A DNA stretch of 64,000 nucleotides from Ardenticatenaceae bacterium (GCA_020634565.1 JACKBN010000004.1:496001-560000); one strand, 5' to 3'. Positions 27,564 through 36,593 are shown, numbered from the stretch's first letter. The notes: generated by a model from the sequence alone, not told the origin. A program made the numbers and translations.

Positions 27564-27650
27564 CTAGCGCGTAACGACCACCTCGCAACAGTTGCGGCGG
27601 GGTTGGGTGCTAAAAAAGTAAAAATAAAAATATACAGGCTTTGTTAACAT
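27564..27650 (-). CDS. Phe/Tyr-rich leader peptide of the aro operon
   Basis: This 28-codon reading frame starts at ATG 27650 and stops with TAG at 27564-27566. Residues 7-13 are Y-F-Y-F-Y-F-F, followed by STQ, very like the pheM/pheA leader peptides. It is preceded at the proper distance by a consensus promoter and followed by an intrinsic terminator ahead of aroH. Ribosome stalling at the Phe/Tyr codons under starvation would let the aromatic genes be transcribed. A hairpin CGCA-N5-TGCG (27596-27584) just after those codons is a candidate pause structure. The antiterminator pairing is not resolved. The predicted 5' end is only a few bases before the ATG, so translation may be leaderless. 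Confidence 0.85.
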   Translation of the reverse strand: MLTKPVYFYFYFFSTQPRRNCCEVVVTR

Positions 27651-27659
27651 GATGGGCGC

Positions 27660-27688
27660 ACTATAGCAGTTTGACGACGCTTCGTCAA
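27660..27688 (-). promoter_or_regulatory. Sigma-70 promoter of the aro operon
   Basis: On the minus strand TTGACG (27688-27683) and TATAGT (27665-27660) are separated by 17 bp. The predicted transcription start is about 7 bp further, almost at the leader peptide ATG (27650). Confidence 0.85.
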
Positions 27689-27737
27689 GGTGTGAAGGGG
27701 ACTAATTTGGAATTTTGGGGTGGTAATTTGTGAGCTA

Positions 27738-28109
27738 TCACAGAATTCTACCGCGAAGTTGGGCTGAGTCGATCCAGATCGTCGCAAAAAGGTACAGCCA
27801 AATCAAAAGAATGGGCAGTGCACCGGCGACCAATGCGAAAATTTTAGGCGTTGGTGTTTTTATATTCAACTTGGCAACAATCCGACCAGAAAATATGCCA
27901 AACAAAGGCCCTGCAAATAAACCGAGAATGCCCAGTGCAGGGACGAAAATCCATACACCCATGAGCCATTCCATTTCGTAGACAACTGCTCCGCCGACGA
28001 CAATGTAAAAGAACGCGCCAAAAAGATCTGCTGCCAGACTGCCCATTACGCCCCAAATTGCTAGCTGTCTGTTAGACGGCCGTATCGCTAAAGTTGGTTT
28101 ATTCTCCAT
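27738..28109 (-). CDS. Small integral membrane protein of unknown function
   Basis: The 123-residue protein has about four hydrophobic segments (LAIWGVMGSLAADLFGAFFYIVVGGAVVY, WLMGVWIFVPALGILGLFAGPLFGIFSG, KIFALVAGALPILLIWLYLFATIWI). ATG 28109 follows AGGGG by 8 bases; a GTG at 28118 is inside that site. No family is recognised. It is separated from the aro promoter by only 50 bp and is transcribed in the same direction upstream of it. Confidence 0.7.
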   Translation of the reverse strand: MENKPTLAIRPSNRQLAIWGVMGSLAADLFGAFFYIVVGGAVVYEMEWLMGVWIFVPALGILGLFAGPLFGIFSGRIVAKLNIKTPTPKIFALVAGALPILLIWLYLFATIWIDSAQLRGRIL

Positions 28110-28233
28110 GAGGTGCACCCCTTACTCACATCAAAACTTTTAGGATTTAGGTGACGGCAACGGCCGTTTCCCAGCACCTTACTTATTAGGAGAGGAAACG
28201 GCCGTATTGCACCTGATAATTTTACCTCAATCG

Positions 28234-28446
28234 TCAGCAAATTGTGGGCTGACTGGGTGTGCAGCCAGCATAAGCGGGTTGCTCCGGTTGGCGTTGGGCC
28301 GCAGTGGCCCGTTCTTTGGCTGGTGCCGGGGCAGCGGCGCTGGCGATGGTAAATGGTTCACCCCGCAGGTTTTTTTGCTTTTCCTCAGCCATTTTTAACT
28401 GCCACTCCCACTGGATAACAGCATTGATCAGTTGATGTTGAAACAT
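28234..28446 (-). CDS. Small hypothetical protein
   Basis: This is a 70-residue frame with a strong TGGAGGT site 7 bases before the ATG. The first half looks amphipathic (INAVIQWEWQLKMAEEKQKNL), while the second half is Ala/Pro/Gln-rich and ends in a Cys. There are no homologues I recognise. The good ribosome-binding site is the main argument that it is real. Confidence 0.45.
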   Translation of the reverse strand: MFQHQLINAVIQWEWQLKMAEEKQKNLRGEPFTIASAAAPAPAKERATAAQRQPEQPAYAGCTPSQPTIC

Positions 28447-29124
28447 GAGTTACCTCCATTTGTTGTGAATTATTTGGATTCTACAATTTGAAGTGAACTC
28501 TAAGTCAAGGGGGTTTTGGGCGAGGTGAGGTGGGGTAGGAACGGCCGTTTCTTACCGGACCATATCTTTTTCATAAATTATCATGAAGGCAAAGGCAATA
28601 ACGAGGGAAAGCGTTGCTTTGAGAATGGTTTTCCTTTTGGAACACCTCAAATTAGTGGTATGTATAGCACCAAAGTCCTATACTATTGGTCATGTTTACC
28701 GTTTAATCTAGGTCATTATTTCAAGCATATTGGAAATGCAATGTAACAGCAATTAGAGCCAATTACACATCATCGGAGGGGGAAGATACAAGCCATTGTA
28801 TCGCCATAGTAGCCACAGTGTACCCACATAATCTGTTAGGACATAATAAGTTGATATATGCCGCTTAGGTGAAGTTTAACGCATCATCTATACGCGTATT
28901 GTTATCCCACATTTCACTCCCACAAATATTTCCCACAGTAGTTAATTTCAGCCCAAACTCTTTTATAAATTTGTGAATAAAGGAGGTGCATAGCAAAGTA
29001 GACAACAACAGAGCACACAAATTCACATTCCATGAGGAGCATTCCTCCTTAAAATATTTTATTTTTCTATTGCATGATCTCAATACAGCCCATGCATCAC
29101 AATTCAGGAGAAGCTGTAGAAAAA
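28447..29124. other. 678-bp intergenic region, AT-rich
   Basis: No convincing gene is seen. One ACGGCCGT copy lies at about 28542; after it composition drops in GC up to the protease gene. The short frames here lack coding character. A promoter for the protease gene should be in the last 150 bp, but I cannot place one with confidence. Confidence 0.5.
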
Positions 29125-32100
29125 ATGAAGAAAAAAGCAGTATCTTCAATAACTATATTCCTCTTATTACTGACCATGGCCATGGTTGCCATGGCCCAAC
29201 CAATTGTAAGAACGCCCGACGAGAGTGGCCTAACAATTGAATCCGCTGAAGCCATTGAAGTGGGTGTTGGCGTGGTGTCGGAACCTAAGGGTGCAACCGG
29301 CCCAGCCCTTTACCTGATTCGCCTCAAGGATGAGCCAATTGCCACATATAAAGGTGGCGTAGCTGGCCTCGAAGCAACATCCCCAGAAGGCTCACGCATC
29401 AACCGTTTAGACATGGAAAGCCCTGCTGTTCTGTCTTATGGCAATTATCTGTTGAGCAAACAGGCAGACTTTATAAGTGAGGCTGCTCAGGTTCTGGACC
29501 GTGACATCGAACCAGCCTACCAATATTCTGTGGCTAACAATGGTTTAGCCATTATGATGACCCCCGAAGAAGCCGCTGCCGTTAGTAAACTGCCCGGTGT
29601 TATTTTTGTGCAGCGCGATTTCGAGCGGCAGCTGCAAACTGATAATGGCCCCGCTTGGGTGGGTGCGCCCGGTTTGTGGGATGGCTCCAATACGGGCGGC
29701 ATTCCCGGCACCTATGGCGAGGGGATGATCGTCGGTGTTATTGACACCGGTATTAACCCGCTAAATCCTTCCTTTGCTGATGTAGGTGGGGATAGCTATG
29801 ATCACACAAATCCTTTTGGCGCAGGCAATTACGTTGGTGTCTGTGATTCCAATGACCCCAGTTACGACCCAACTTTCCCCTGTAACGACAAGCTGATCGG
29901 TGCACGCGGGTATATTTCTGTAAATGGTGGCGATCCCACAGATTACGATGGACATGGTTCCCACACGGCCAGTACGGCCGCTGGTAACTTTGTAGAAGCG
30001 ACCGTTACGGCACCTACTTTAACAGTGAACCGTAACATCTCTGGTGTGGCACCCCATGCCAACATTATTGCCTATGCAGCTTGCTGTACTGCTTCTGCTT
30101 TGTCAGCCGCTATTGACGATGCAATTGCCGATGGCGTAGATGTTATCAATTACTCTATTGGTAGCGATGCGGCCAGCGACCTGTGGAACGATTTCGACAG
30201 CGTTGGGTTCTTGAACGCCCGTGAAGCAGGGATTTTTGTGGCCACCTCTGCTGGTAACAATGGTCCTGGCGCTGAAACGGTTGGTTCTCCGGCCGATGCT
30301 CCCTGGTTGACTTCTGTAGGTAACTCCACCCACGACCGTGTTTGGTTGAACAGTGTAACAAACATGAGCGGTGGTGATACAACTCCTCCCGCAGACATTA
30401 CCGGTAAAGGGTTCACCTCTGGTTTTGGCCCAGCCACAATTGTGTATGCTGGCGATTACGCTTCAACCGAAACCGACACCCCGGAACTGTGTGGTGTGGG
30501 CGCTATTGGTGATAACAATTCACCATGGCCTGTTGGAACGTTTAACGGCGAAATTGTTGTTTGTGATCGTGGCACATTCGGCCGTGTAGAAAAAGGTGCC
30601 AACGTTCTGGCTGCTGGTGCTGGTGGTTACATCCTGATCAATGATGCAGCTTCCGGCAACGCCCTGGTTGGCGATGCCCATGTACTGCCCGGCGTCCACA
30701 TCTCCTATGCGGATGGCCTGGTCTTAAAAGCATGGCTGGCCTCCGGTACTGGCCATACGGCTACCATTGCTGGGGCAACTCTGAATGAAGACGCTGGCAA
30801 TGCCGACATCATGTCATCCTCCAGCTCCCGTGGCGCAAATCGCGCCTTGCCGGATATCATCTCGCCTAACGTAACTGCACCCGGCACCGACATCCTGGCC
30901 GCCTATGGCACGGGCGGGGCTATTGAATGGGATATGATCAGCGGTACTTCGATGGCCAGCCCGCATGTAGCTGGTGCTGGTGCGTTGCTCATGTCCTTGC
31001 ATCCTGATTGGACTCCGGCTGAAATTCAGTCTGCTCTAATGACCACCGGCGTCACGGATATGCTCAAAGAAGATGGTACTACGCCAGCCGATCCCTTCGA
31101 CTATGGTGGTGGCCGCATCAATTTGAACGTAGCTGCGCTGGCTGGTTTGGTGCTGGACGAATCCATTATTAACTACCAAAATGCGAATCCGGCCAATGGT
31201 GGCGATGCCAAAACGTTGAACATTGCCAGCTTTGGTAATGCGCAATGTCTTTTGGAATGCAGCTGGACGCGTACCGTGCGCAGCACGCAGGCCGCTTCTG
31301 TAACCTGGACCGCGAGTGTAGCTGGCCCCATGGGTTTGACTGTGACACCCGCTTCCTTTGTACTTGGCCCAGGTGAAACGCAAGAAATTGTGGTAACGGC
31401 CGATGTGTCTGCTTTGCCTGCAGGCGATTGGGTCTTTGGCGAAGTTACGTTGGAGCCGTCAGTTGCTGGTATTCCCACAGCAGGATTCCCGGTAGCTGTT
31501 ATCCCCACAACGGGTATTATCCCCACCTCGGTAGAGATCGATACGCGGCGGAATGCTGGTTCTTTCCTGATTGAAGATATGCAATCAATGGAAATTACCG
31601 AGTTAACCACCCAATCCTTTGGGTTGACGCAGGCAGATTTAACTGATTTCGCTTTGTATCAGGACCCCACCAATGACATTAGCGCTGGTGAGTTCTTTGA
31701 TGATTTGAGCCAGGTTTTCTGGATGACGGTTGAGGTGCCGGCGGATTCGATGGCTTTGATTGCCGAAATTGCCGATACCACATCACCTGACGTGGATATG
31801 GCCGTGGGTACAGGTAGCACCCCCAGCGCGGCCACGCAAGTTTGCCAAAGCGCTTCGAATGGCTCTTCTGAGTTTTGTTCTGTAGCAGACCCCGCTGCTG
31901 GTACGTGGTGGGTTTTGGTGATGAACTGGGAAGAGTCGGTCAATGCACCAGATGATGTAACTTTGGCAACGGCCGTTGTGCCTTACAGCGATGCGGGTAA
32001 CATGTCGTTTGAAGGGCCAACCTCTGTACCACAACTTGATCCCTTTAGCCTACGCCTGTTCTGGGACACGCCAGAAATGGTTGCTGGCGACCGTTGGTAC

Positions 32101-33258
32101 GGTGCGTTTACGCTGGGCAGCGATGCGGGTAACCCCGGCAACATCGGCATGATTCCAGTGTTTATTACTCGGCATGAAGATGATGTGACCAAAACTGTTA
32201 GCAGTGAGTCTGCTTATGCTGGTGATACAGTGACGTACACCATTACGGTACAACCAAACGTCACCACCGAAGATTTGCTGTACACGATTACCGATGCTAT
32301 TCCAGCTGGTTTGACATACGTTCCCGGCACAGCAACCGCGTCAGCGGGTGTTGTGGATGTAGTAGGTGACACGCTAACCTGGTCTGGCACGATGGAAGTC
32401 GTAGCCCCAACGTATGCCATGAGCACCAGCCTGGAAAATACTTCCTGTGCGATGCCTTTGGCTACCGATGGGGGCTATGTAGATTTGAGTTTATACGGCA
32501 TACTTCCGAACTCAGTTATTTTGGGGGATTCCGTTGAATACACCTGGACGCCGGATGGAGATGCTCCCATTCAATTCTATGGTATGGAAGTAGGGAATAC
32601 AATTCACTTTTCTGATGATGGCTTTGTTTTCTTCGACTCGTCTACTGGGGGAAGTACGCCATGGACAAATGAAAGTATTCCTAATGCCAGTGATCCTAAT
32701 AATCTAATAGCGCCGCTTTGGAAAGATATGGAAATTGTATATGAAGCTGGTACACGAGGTGTGGCGCTGGTGAGCCTAAACACTGGTCCAGGTACGCCTA
32801 ACGTGGGTCATATCATTGATTACAAAGGGGTGGAAGCATGGGGTCAGTCTGACCAGCGGTATGATACACAAGTTTATATCTCCCGCTATACGGATGATAC
32901 TCCAGGTGAATATGAAATCGTCTTTGCCTACAATAATCTTACCGGCAACCTCGATGTTGGCACGATAGGGGTCGAAAATGCGTACGGGACCAAAGGTGTG
33001 CAATACGCTTACAATGATGCCACTTTGCTGGCTTTGCAAGATGAGATGGCGATTTGCTTTGACTTGTATGTGCCTGTTCCTGAACCGGTGACGATTACCT
33101 ATGAGGCGACGGTGGATGCGGGTATGGCGGTGCCGACGACGCTGACCAATACGGCCGTTCATGACACGGACGATCCGGGCAGCCTGTCGGCGGCAGCCAA
33201 TGCAGACCTGGCCATACAGACCTACATCCTGTACATGCCAGTTGTTGCGAAAGATTAA
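29125..33258 (+). CDS. Secreted subtilisin-like serine protease (S8) with PA and DUF11-type domains
   Basis: The 1377-residue protease starts at ATG 29125 with signal peptide MKKKAVSSITIFLLLLTMAMVAM. An inhibitor-I9-like propeptide (YLIRLKDEPIATYKGG) is followed by the S8 domain with catalytic Asp207 (GVIDTGINP), His277 (DGHGSHTAS) and Ser609 (SGTSMASPHVAG). A protease-associated (PA) domain is inserted between His and Ser (VVCDRGTFGRVEKGANVLAAGAGG). Fn3-like and DUF11-like repeats follow (SAYAGDTVTYTITVQPNV). The protein ends ILYMPVVAKD, the same kind of tail as two other secreted proteins here. It probably degrades extracellular protein while held at the surface. The upstream ATG at 29074 would place the signal peptide internally. 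Confidence 0.93.
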   Translation: MKKKAVSSITIFLLLLTMAMVAMAQPIVRTPDESGLTIESAEAIEVGVGVVSEPKGATGPALYLIRLKDEPIATYKGGVAGLEATSPEGSRINRLDMESPAVLSYGNYLLSKQADFISEAAQVLDRDIEPAYQYSVANNGLAIMMTPEEAAAVSKLPGVIFVQRDFERQLQTDNGPAWVGAPGLWDGSNTGGIPGTYGEGMIVGVIDTGINPLNPSFADVGGDSYDHTNPFGAGNYVGVCDSNDPSYDPTFPCNDKLIGARGYISVNGGDPTDYDGHGSHTASTAAGNFVEATVTAPTLTVNRNISGVAPHANIIAYAACCTASALSAAIDDAIADGVDVINYSIGSDAASDLWNDFDSVGFLNAREAGIFVATSAGNNGPGAETVGSPADAPWLTSVGNSTHDRVWLNSVTNMSGGDTTPPADITGKGFTSGFGPATIVYAGDYASTETDTPELCGVGAIGDNNSPWPVGTFNGEIVVCDRGTFGRVEKGANVLAAGAGGYILINDAASGNALVGDAHVLPGVHISYADGLVLKAWLASGTGHTATIAGATLNEDAGNADIMSSSSSRGANRALPDIISPNVTAPGTDILAAYGTGGAIEWDMISGTSMASPHVAGAGALLMSLHPDWTPAEIQSALMTTGVTDMLKEDGTTPADPFDYGGGRINLNVAALAGLVLDESIINYQNANPANGGDAKTLNIASFGNAQCLLECSWTRTVRSTQAASVTWTASVAGPMGLTVTPASFVLGPGETQEIVVTADVSALPAGDWVFGEVTLEPSVAGIPTAGFPVAVIPTTGIIPTSVEIDTRRNAGSFLIEDMQSMEITELTTQSFGLTQADLTDFALYQDPTNDISAGEFFDDLSQVFWMTVEVPADSMALIAEIADTTSPDVDMAVGTGSTPSAATQVCQSASNGSSEFCSVADPAAGTWWVLVMNWEESVNAPDDVTLATAVVPYSDAGNMSFEGPTSVPQLDPFSLRLFWDTPEMVAGDRWYGAFTLGSDAGNPGNIGMIPVFITRHEDDVTKTVSSESAYAGDTVTYTITVQPNVTTEDLLYTITDAIPAGLTYVPGTATASAGVVDVVGDTLTWSGTMEVVAPTYAMSTSLENTSCAMPLATDGGYVDLSLYGILPNSVILGDSVEYTWTPDGDAPIQFYGMEVGNTIHFSDDGFVFFDSSTGGSTPWTNESIPNASDPNNLIAPLWKDMEIVYEAGTRGVALVSLNTGPGTPNVGHIIDYKGVEAWGQSDQRYDTQVYISRYTDDTPGEYEIVFAYNNLTGNLDVGTIGVENAYGTKGVQYAYNDATLLALQDEMAICFDLYVPVPEPVTITYEATVDAGMAVPTTLTNTAVHDTDDPGSLSAAANADLAIQTYILYMPVVAKD

Positions 33259-33316
33259 GGACATCTAGTGATTTGCTGACTGGCTGCACGCGGTGAGTGA
33301 ATTCAGATGTTAACAG

Positions 33317-33356
33317 AAACGGCCGTTTCCCACGCAGGAAACGGCCGTTTTTATTT
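33317..33356. terminator. Terminator built from two ACGGCCGT palindromes
   Basis: AAACGGCCGTTTCC (33317-33330) and GGAAACGGCCGTTT (33337-33350) form a perfect 14-bp stem with a 6-nt loop, then TTTATTT. It sits between two converging genes. Each arm is itself a palindrome, so several alternative structures exist. Confidence 0.85.
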
Positions 33357-33396
33357 GGGTAAAAGCGGAACGGGTGAAACTAACCAGTAGCCGACT

Positions 33397-35349
33397 TTAT
33401 TTCACGATCAGCGGCAGGTAGAGCGTATGTAACTGAACTGTTATGGTTACGGTGGCTACGTTTGAATCCTCAATACCGTCGTTGGTCTGGTAGGTAAAAG
33501 AATCGTTGCCGGTGAAGCCTGCGTTGGGCGTGTAGGTAAACGACCCATCCGCGTTGAGTGTTAGGGTGCCGTTGCTGACGTTGCTGATGAGAACGGCCGT
33601 TACCGCATCATCATTCGCATCGGTATCATTAGCCAATACACCAGGGGCAGCCACAGTCAGGGGGGTGTCCGGGTTGGTACTGTAGGCGTCATCAGCGGCA
33701 ACTGGAGCCAGGTTCAGCGCAATTTCCAGCGACACGCTGTACAACTCGTCCACCTCATCTGTGTCCTGGTCGGCTTCGTAGATCACAATGCTGCTGTCCG
33801 GGCTGAACCGGAAATTGTTTACATCTCCCCCACTCACCAGGGGATCATTCAGTTTGGTGGTGGGCCCGCCGCCGATAGGTACGATGAACAGTTCGGTCAC
33901 ACCGGCCGTCTCCTGATCGGCCTCGAAAAGAACCATGCTGCTGTCCGGGCTAATGTCTACGCCGCCAACACCGCTGTTCTCAGCAAATGGCCCACTGAGT
34001 TGGGTGATCGTGCCCCCGTTAATAGGCACACTGAAAAGTCCAGTTGATAGCGCGTCAAATGTATCAAACGGCTCAGTGGTGTAGATGACGGTGCTGCTGT
34101 CCTTACTCAGTTCAAAAAAGTCGACTGTCTCTCCCACAGCCAGTGGCCCATTAAGTTGGGTGACGGTGCCGCCGCCGATGGGCGCACTAAACAACTCATC
34201 AACACCCTGCCCGCCGGTACTGGTTTGGTAGACCACGGTGCTGCCGTCTGCGCTGATCTCATAGTTGAACAAGTTGGCACCTGGTTCGCTCACCTTGATG
34301 GGGGTGCCGCCACCGATGGGCACAGCGAATAGCTCATCTATCCCGACTGTATCTTGCGCGCCACGGTAAACGACAGTGCTGCTGTCTGGCGTGAACTTAA
34401 ACTCGGCTATGAAGAAGCTGCCGCTGGGCAGGGTACTATTCAACTTGGTGACGGTGCCGCCGCCAATGGGCACACTGAACAGCTCGTGGACATTGTTGGT
34501 TTCCTGGTCGGCGCTATAGACAACCGTGCTGCCGTCTGGGCTCAGCCCAAAGCCAAAGAGACCGACGCCACCACCGCTGGGCAGCGGGTCATTGAGTCGG
34601 GTGACGGTGCCGCCGCCAATAGGCACGCTAAATAACTCATTGACGTTGTTTGTATTTTGGTCGCCTAAATAAACCACGGTACTGCTATCTGCGCTGATCC
34701 GGCGGGTGAACAATACTTCTCTGGTGGTCGTCAGGTTGTTCGGACTGAGCTTGGTAACGGGGCCGCCGCCAACGGGGACGCTGTACAGTTCCGTTATATC
34801 AAATGTGTCCGGATCGCCAATATACACCACCGTGTTACCGTCTGGGCTGAGCGTGAAGTCAGCTATACGACCACCAGATGTTACGGGATTGTTTAATTTG
34901 GTAGCGGTGCCGCCGTCGATGGGCACGCTGTACAACTCGTCCTCGCCGACCGTGTCCACGTCTGCGATGAAGACGACGGTGCTGCTGTCTGGGGTAATCT
35001 GGAAAGTATTCACATCGCGACTGCCGCTCAGATCGGGGTTTAGCTTGGTGACGGTGCCGCCGCCAATGGGGACGCTGTACAACTCGTTCACGCCGTCTAT
35101 TTCTGCGTCAGCTGTGAAAACCACGGTACTGTTGTCCGGGCTGATCCTCTGTACATTGATATTACCGCCAGTCACCAGGGGATCGTTTAACTTGATGACG
35201 GCGGCTGTGGGTACGGCCGTTTCCAAATTTAACTCATAGGCCGAGGCGGTGGAGCTGGCTGTGATGATACCTAAAACGGTACACAATAACGCCAGCAGGC
35301 CCAGCAGCCGGAGGGTTTTACTAGAGGGTAATGATAGGGTGGGTGTCAT
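33397..35349 (-). CDS. Secreted TolB-like beta-propeller protein with Ig-like C-terminal domain
   Basis: The 650-residue protein has a signal peptide (LLGLLALLCTVLGIITASSTASA) and about nine full repeats of roughly 47 residues with the pattern ELFSVPIGGGTVTKLN ... SPDSSTVVYxADQDT. This is a TolB/WD40-like propeller, possibly two propellers. Then comes one cadherin/tandem-95-like domain (APVAADDAYSTNPDTPLTV, GVLANDTDANDD, GSFTYTPNAGFTGNDSFTY). The end is LYLPLIVK. There is no catalytic motif; it is probably a surface binding protein. AAGGAG lies 10 bases before the ATG. The repeats are similar at DNA level, so copy number may vary between strains. Confidence 0.88.
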   Translation of the reverse strand: MTPTLSLPSSKTLRLLGLLALLCTVLGIITASSTASAYELNLETAVPTAAVIKLNDPLVTGGNINVQRISPDNSTVVFTADAEIDGVNELYSVPIGGGTVTKLNPDLSGSRDVNTFQITPDSSTVVFIADVDTVGEDELYSVPIDGGTATKLNNPVTSGGRIADFTLSPDGNTVVYIGDPDTFDITELYSVPVGGGPVTKLSPNNLTTTREVLFTRRISADSSTVVYLGDQNTNNVNELFSVPIGGGTVTRLNDPLPSGGGVGLFGFGLSPDGSTVVYSADQETNNVHELFSVPIGGGTVTKLNSTLPSGSFFIAEFKFTPDSSTVVYRGAQDTVGIDELFAVPIGGGTPIKVSEPGANLFNYEISADGSTVVYQTSTGGQGVDELFSAPIGGGTVTQLNGPLAVGETVDFFELSKDSSTVIYTTEPFDTFDALSTGLFSVPINGGTITQLSGPFAENSGVGGVDISPDSSMVLFEADQETAGVTELFIVPIGGGPTTKLNDPLVSGGDVNNFRFSPDSSIVIYEADQDTDEVDELYSVSLEIALNLAPVAADDAYSTNPDTPLTVAAPGVLANDTDANDDAVTAVLISNVSNGTLTLNADGSFTYTPNAGFTGNDSFTYQTNDGIEDSNVATVTITVQLHTLYLPLIVK

Positions 35350-35575
35350 GAAAATTGTTCTCCTTAGAAGTAGTTACTCTAGAAATAGTTGCTTTTGTGA
35401 TACGTGGAACTTGCACAAAAAGACAGGACCCATTTAAGTGATAGCGCCTGCACGCTGCTCTTGACTGACATAGGTCCAATTTGTGCGTAGGTCTTGATAT
35501 TTTGTTGAAATAGAGGAAGGGTTTTACTCGATTGTGGGGTGATGATTTACAAAATACTTGCATGTTTTCTTGAGC

Positions 35576-35600
35576 GAGGCGTTTGGGGCCTCTTCTTTTT
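35576..35600 (+). terminator. Possible intrinsic terminator (orphan)
   Basis: GAGGC (35576-35580) pairs with GCCTC (35588-35592), followed by TTCTTTTTTG. The stem is short, and no upstream plus-strand gene is known. Confidence 0.45.
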
Positions 35601-35642
35601 TGTAACAGGATAGAGGAACAACGGCCGTTGCCAAACCAGCCG

Positions 35643-35670
35643 AAGTTAGGGCCGTTCCCTAACTTTTGTT
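35643..35670 (+). terminator. Possible intrinsic terminator (orphan)
   Basis: AAGTTAGGG (35643-35651) pairs with CCCTAACTT (35657-35665) around CCGTT, then TTGTT. A further GTTAGGGG follows. On the minus strand it would lie downstream of nothing but the TetR remnant. Confidence 0.5.
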
Positions 35671-35750
35671 AGGGGATGTTTTTATAGAATAGAGCTGAAG
35701 CGGCTTCCCGTTTGGTATTTATCTGTCAGTCATGAACTGGTGGCAGCACC

Positions 35751-36057
35751 CTATTTTCTAAAGATGCCAGACACGACCAGCTCATAGGTCAGCGTACCCA
35801 TTGTTTCTGGTGAATGTTTCAAATCGTCTTGCAGCCAGGTTTGTAGCAGCATAAAGATGCCCCCAATCGTGAAGGCCCGAATATATTCCCGAAACTCTGA
35901 TTGCAGCATTGGCGCATCCGGCAGCGTGTTTTCCAGAATTCCTGCATGATGGCCTCAAAATGCCTTCGCACCAAAGCCAGATGCAAATCTTTATTTTCAA
36001 CCTGCTTAAGCCAAAGCAGGGCATCTTTGTGAGCCAGCCATTGTTCGTAAGACAGGA
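35751..36057 (-). pseudogene. TetR-type regulator remnant (C-terminal part, frameshifted)
   Basis: The minus strand reads like a TetR-family effector domain: LILSYEQWLAHKDALLWLKQVENKDLHLALVRRHFEAIM in one frame, then ILENTLPDAPMLQSEFREYI, RAFTIGGIFMLLQTWLQDDL and ELVVSGIFRK in another, ending at TAG 35751-35753. The switch is at about 35930-35945. The N-terminal DNA-binding half is missing, cut off at about 36057 where an unrelated plus-strand gene fragment begins. It is not expected to be functional. Confidence 0.7.
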
Positions 36058-36058
36058 T

Positions 36059-36547
36059 GAGAATGATTATCACATTTACCTGCCGTGGCTGGCTGCCCCC
36101 ATCGCCACCATGTCGGGCTGGGCCACGGTCTTCTACTGCGCCATCTTTTCCTACGAGATGCTCGAACGTCGTTTTACCAAACTCAAAACAATCAATCCGA
36201 TTCTTATCGGTCTGCTCATTGGCTGTATTGCCACGTTCCGCGATTTAAACGTCGATCCGGTGTCCACCAATATCGCCCTGTGGACCTGGCATGAGCTGCT
36301 GCCGGGCTGGTTCTTTAATGTTCCGCTGATCAACTTTTCGGCCTGGATGTGCGCGGTTTCTGTGTACGGCATGACGTATACCTACATTCAGCGTCGGGAA
36401 TGGCCTGAGAATGTCAAAATCATTGCCTTGTTTGCCGCAATCCCTGTCTTACTGATTGTTTCCGCTGTGCTCAATTTTGGTTTTGTGGGTCTGGTGGAGG
36501 GGTTTGATGGCCCATCATGGACGGCCAGAGCTTTAGGCCGTTCGTGA
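36059..36547 (+). pseudogene. Truncated membrane protein (CruF/DUF422-like C-terminal part)
   Basis: About 160 codons encode several membrane segments (LPWLAAPIATMSGWATVFYCAIFSYEML, PILIGLLIGCIATFRDLNVDPVSTNIALWTWHE, FNVPLINFSAWMCAVSVYGMTYTYI, NVKIIALFAAIPVLLIVSAVLNFGFVGL). The DPVSTNIALW...VPLINFSAW pattern resembles carotenoid-biosynthesis (CruF-type) membrane proteins. The N-terminal half is absent: the frame stays open to 35909 only by running antisense through the TetR remnant. A deletion that joined two genes is the simplest reading. Confidence 0.6.
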
Positions 36548-36565
36548 AAATAACCGTTCCGTAAG

Positions 36566-36593
36566 CGAGCCACCCCCATTTGGGGGTGGCTCG
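36566..36593. terminator. Strong hairpin between converging units
   Basis: CGAGCCACCCCC (36566-36577) and GGGGGTGGCTCG (36582-36593) form a perfect 12-bp stem with loop ATTT. There is no real T-run, but position after the plus-strand fragment and before a converging gene suggests termination. Confidence 0.65.

Larger units (their letters stand above)
35350..35750. other. 401-bp intergenic region with two hairpins
   Basis: No gene is seen. Two hairpin-plus-T-run structures at 35576-35600 and 35643-35670 both read on the plus strand, yet no plus-strand gene precedes them. An unannotated small RNA between about 35400 and 35600 is possible but there is no direct evidence. Confidence 0.4.

Noticed and set aside
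28516..28746. Small gene in the 28.5-29.1 kb gap
   Set aside because: There is no ribosome-binding site and no coding pattern, and it starts within a stretch carrying the iterated palindrome.
33397..35349. Plus-strand gene opposite the propeller gene
   Set aside because: The open frames there mirror the 141-bp repeats; the minus strand has signal peptide, ribosome-binding site and domain structure.
35909..36547. Single 212-residue membrane protein
   Set aside because: The first 50 codons run antisense through a recognisable TetR remnant; only the part from about 36059 resembles a membrane protein family.
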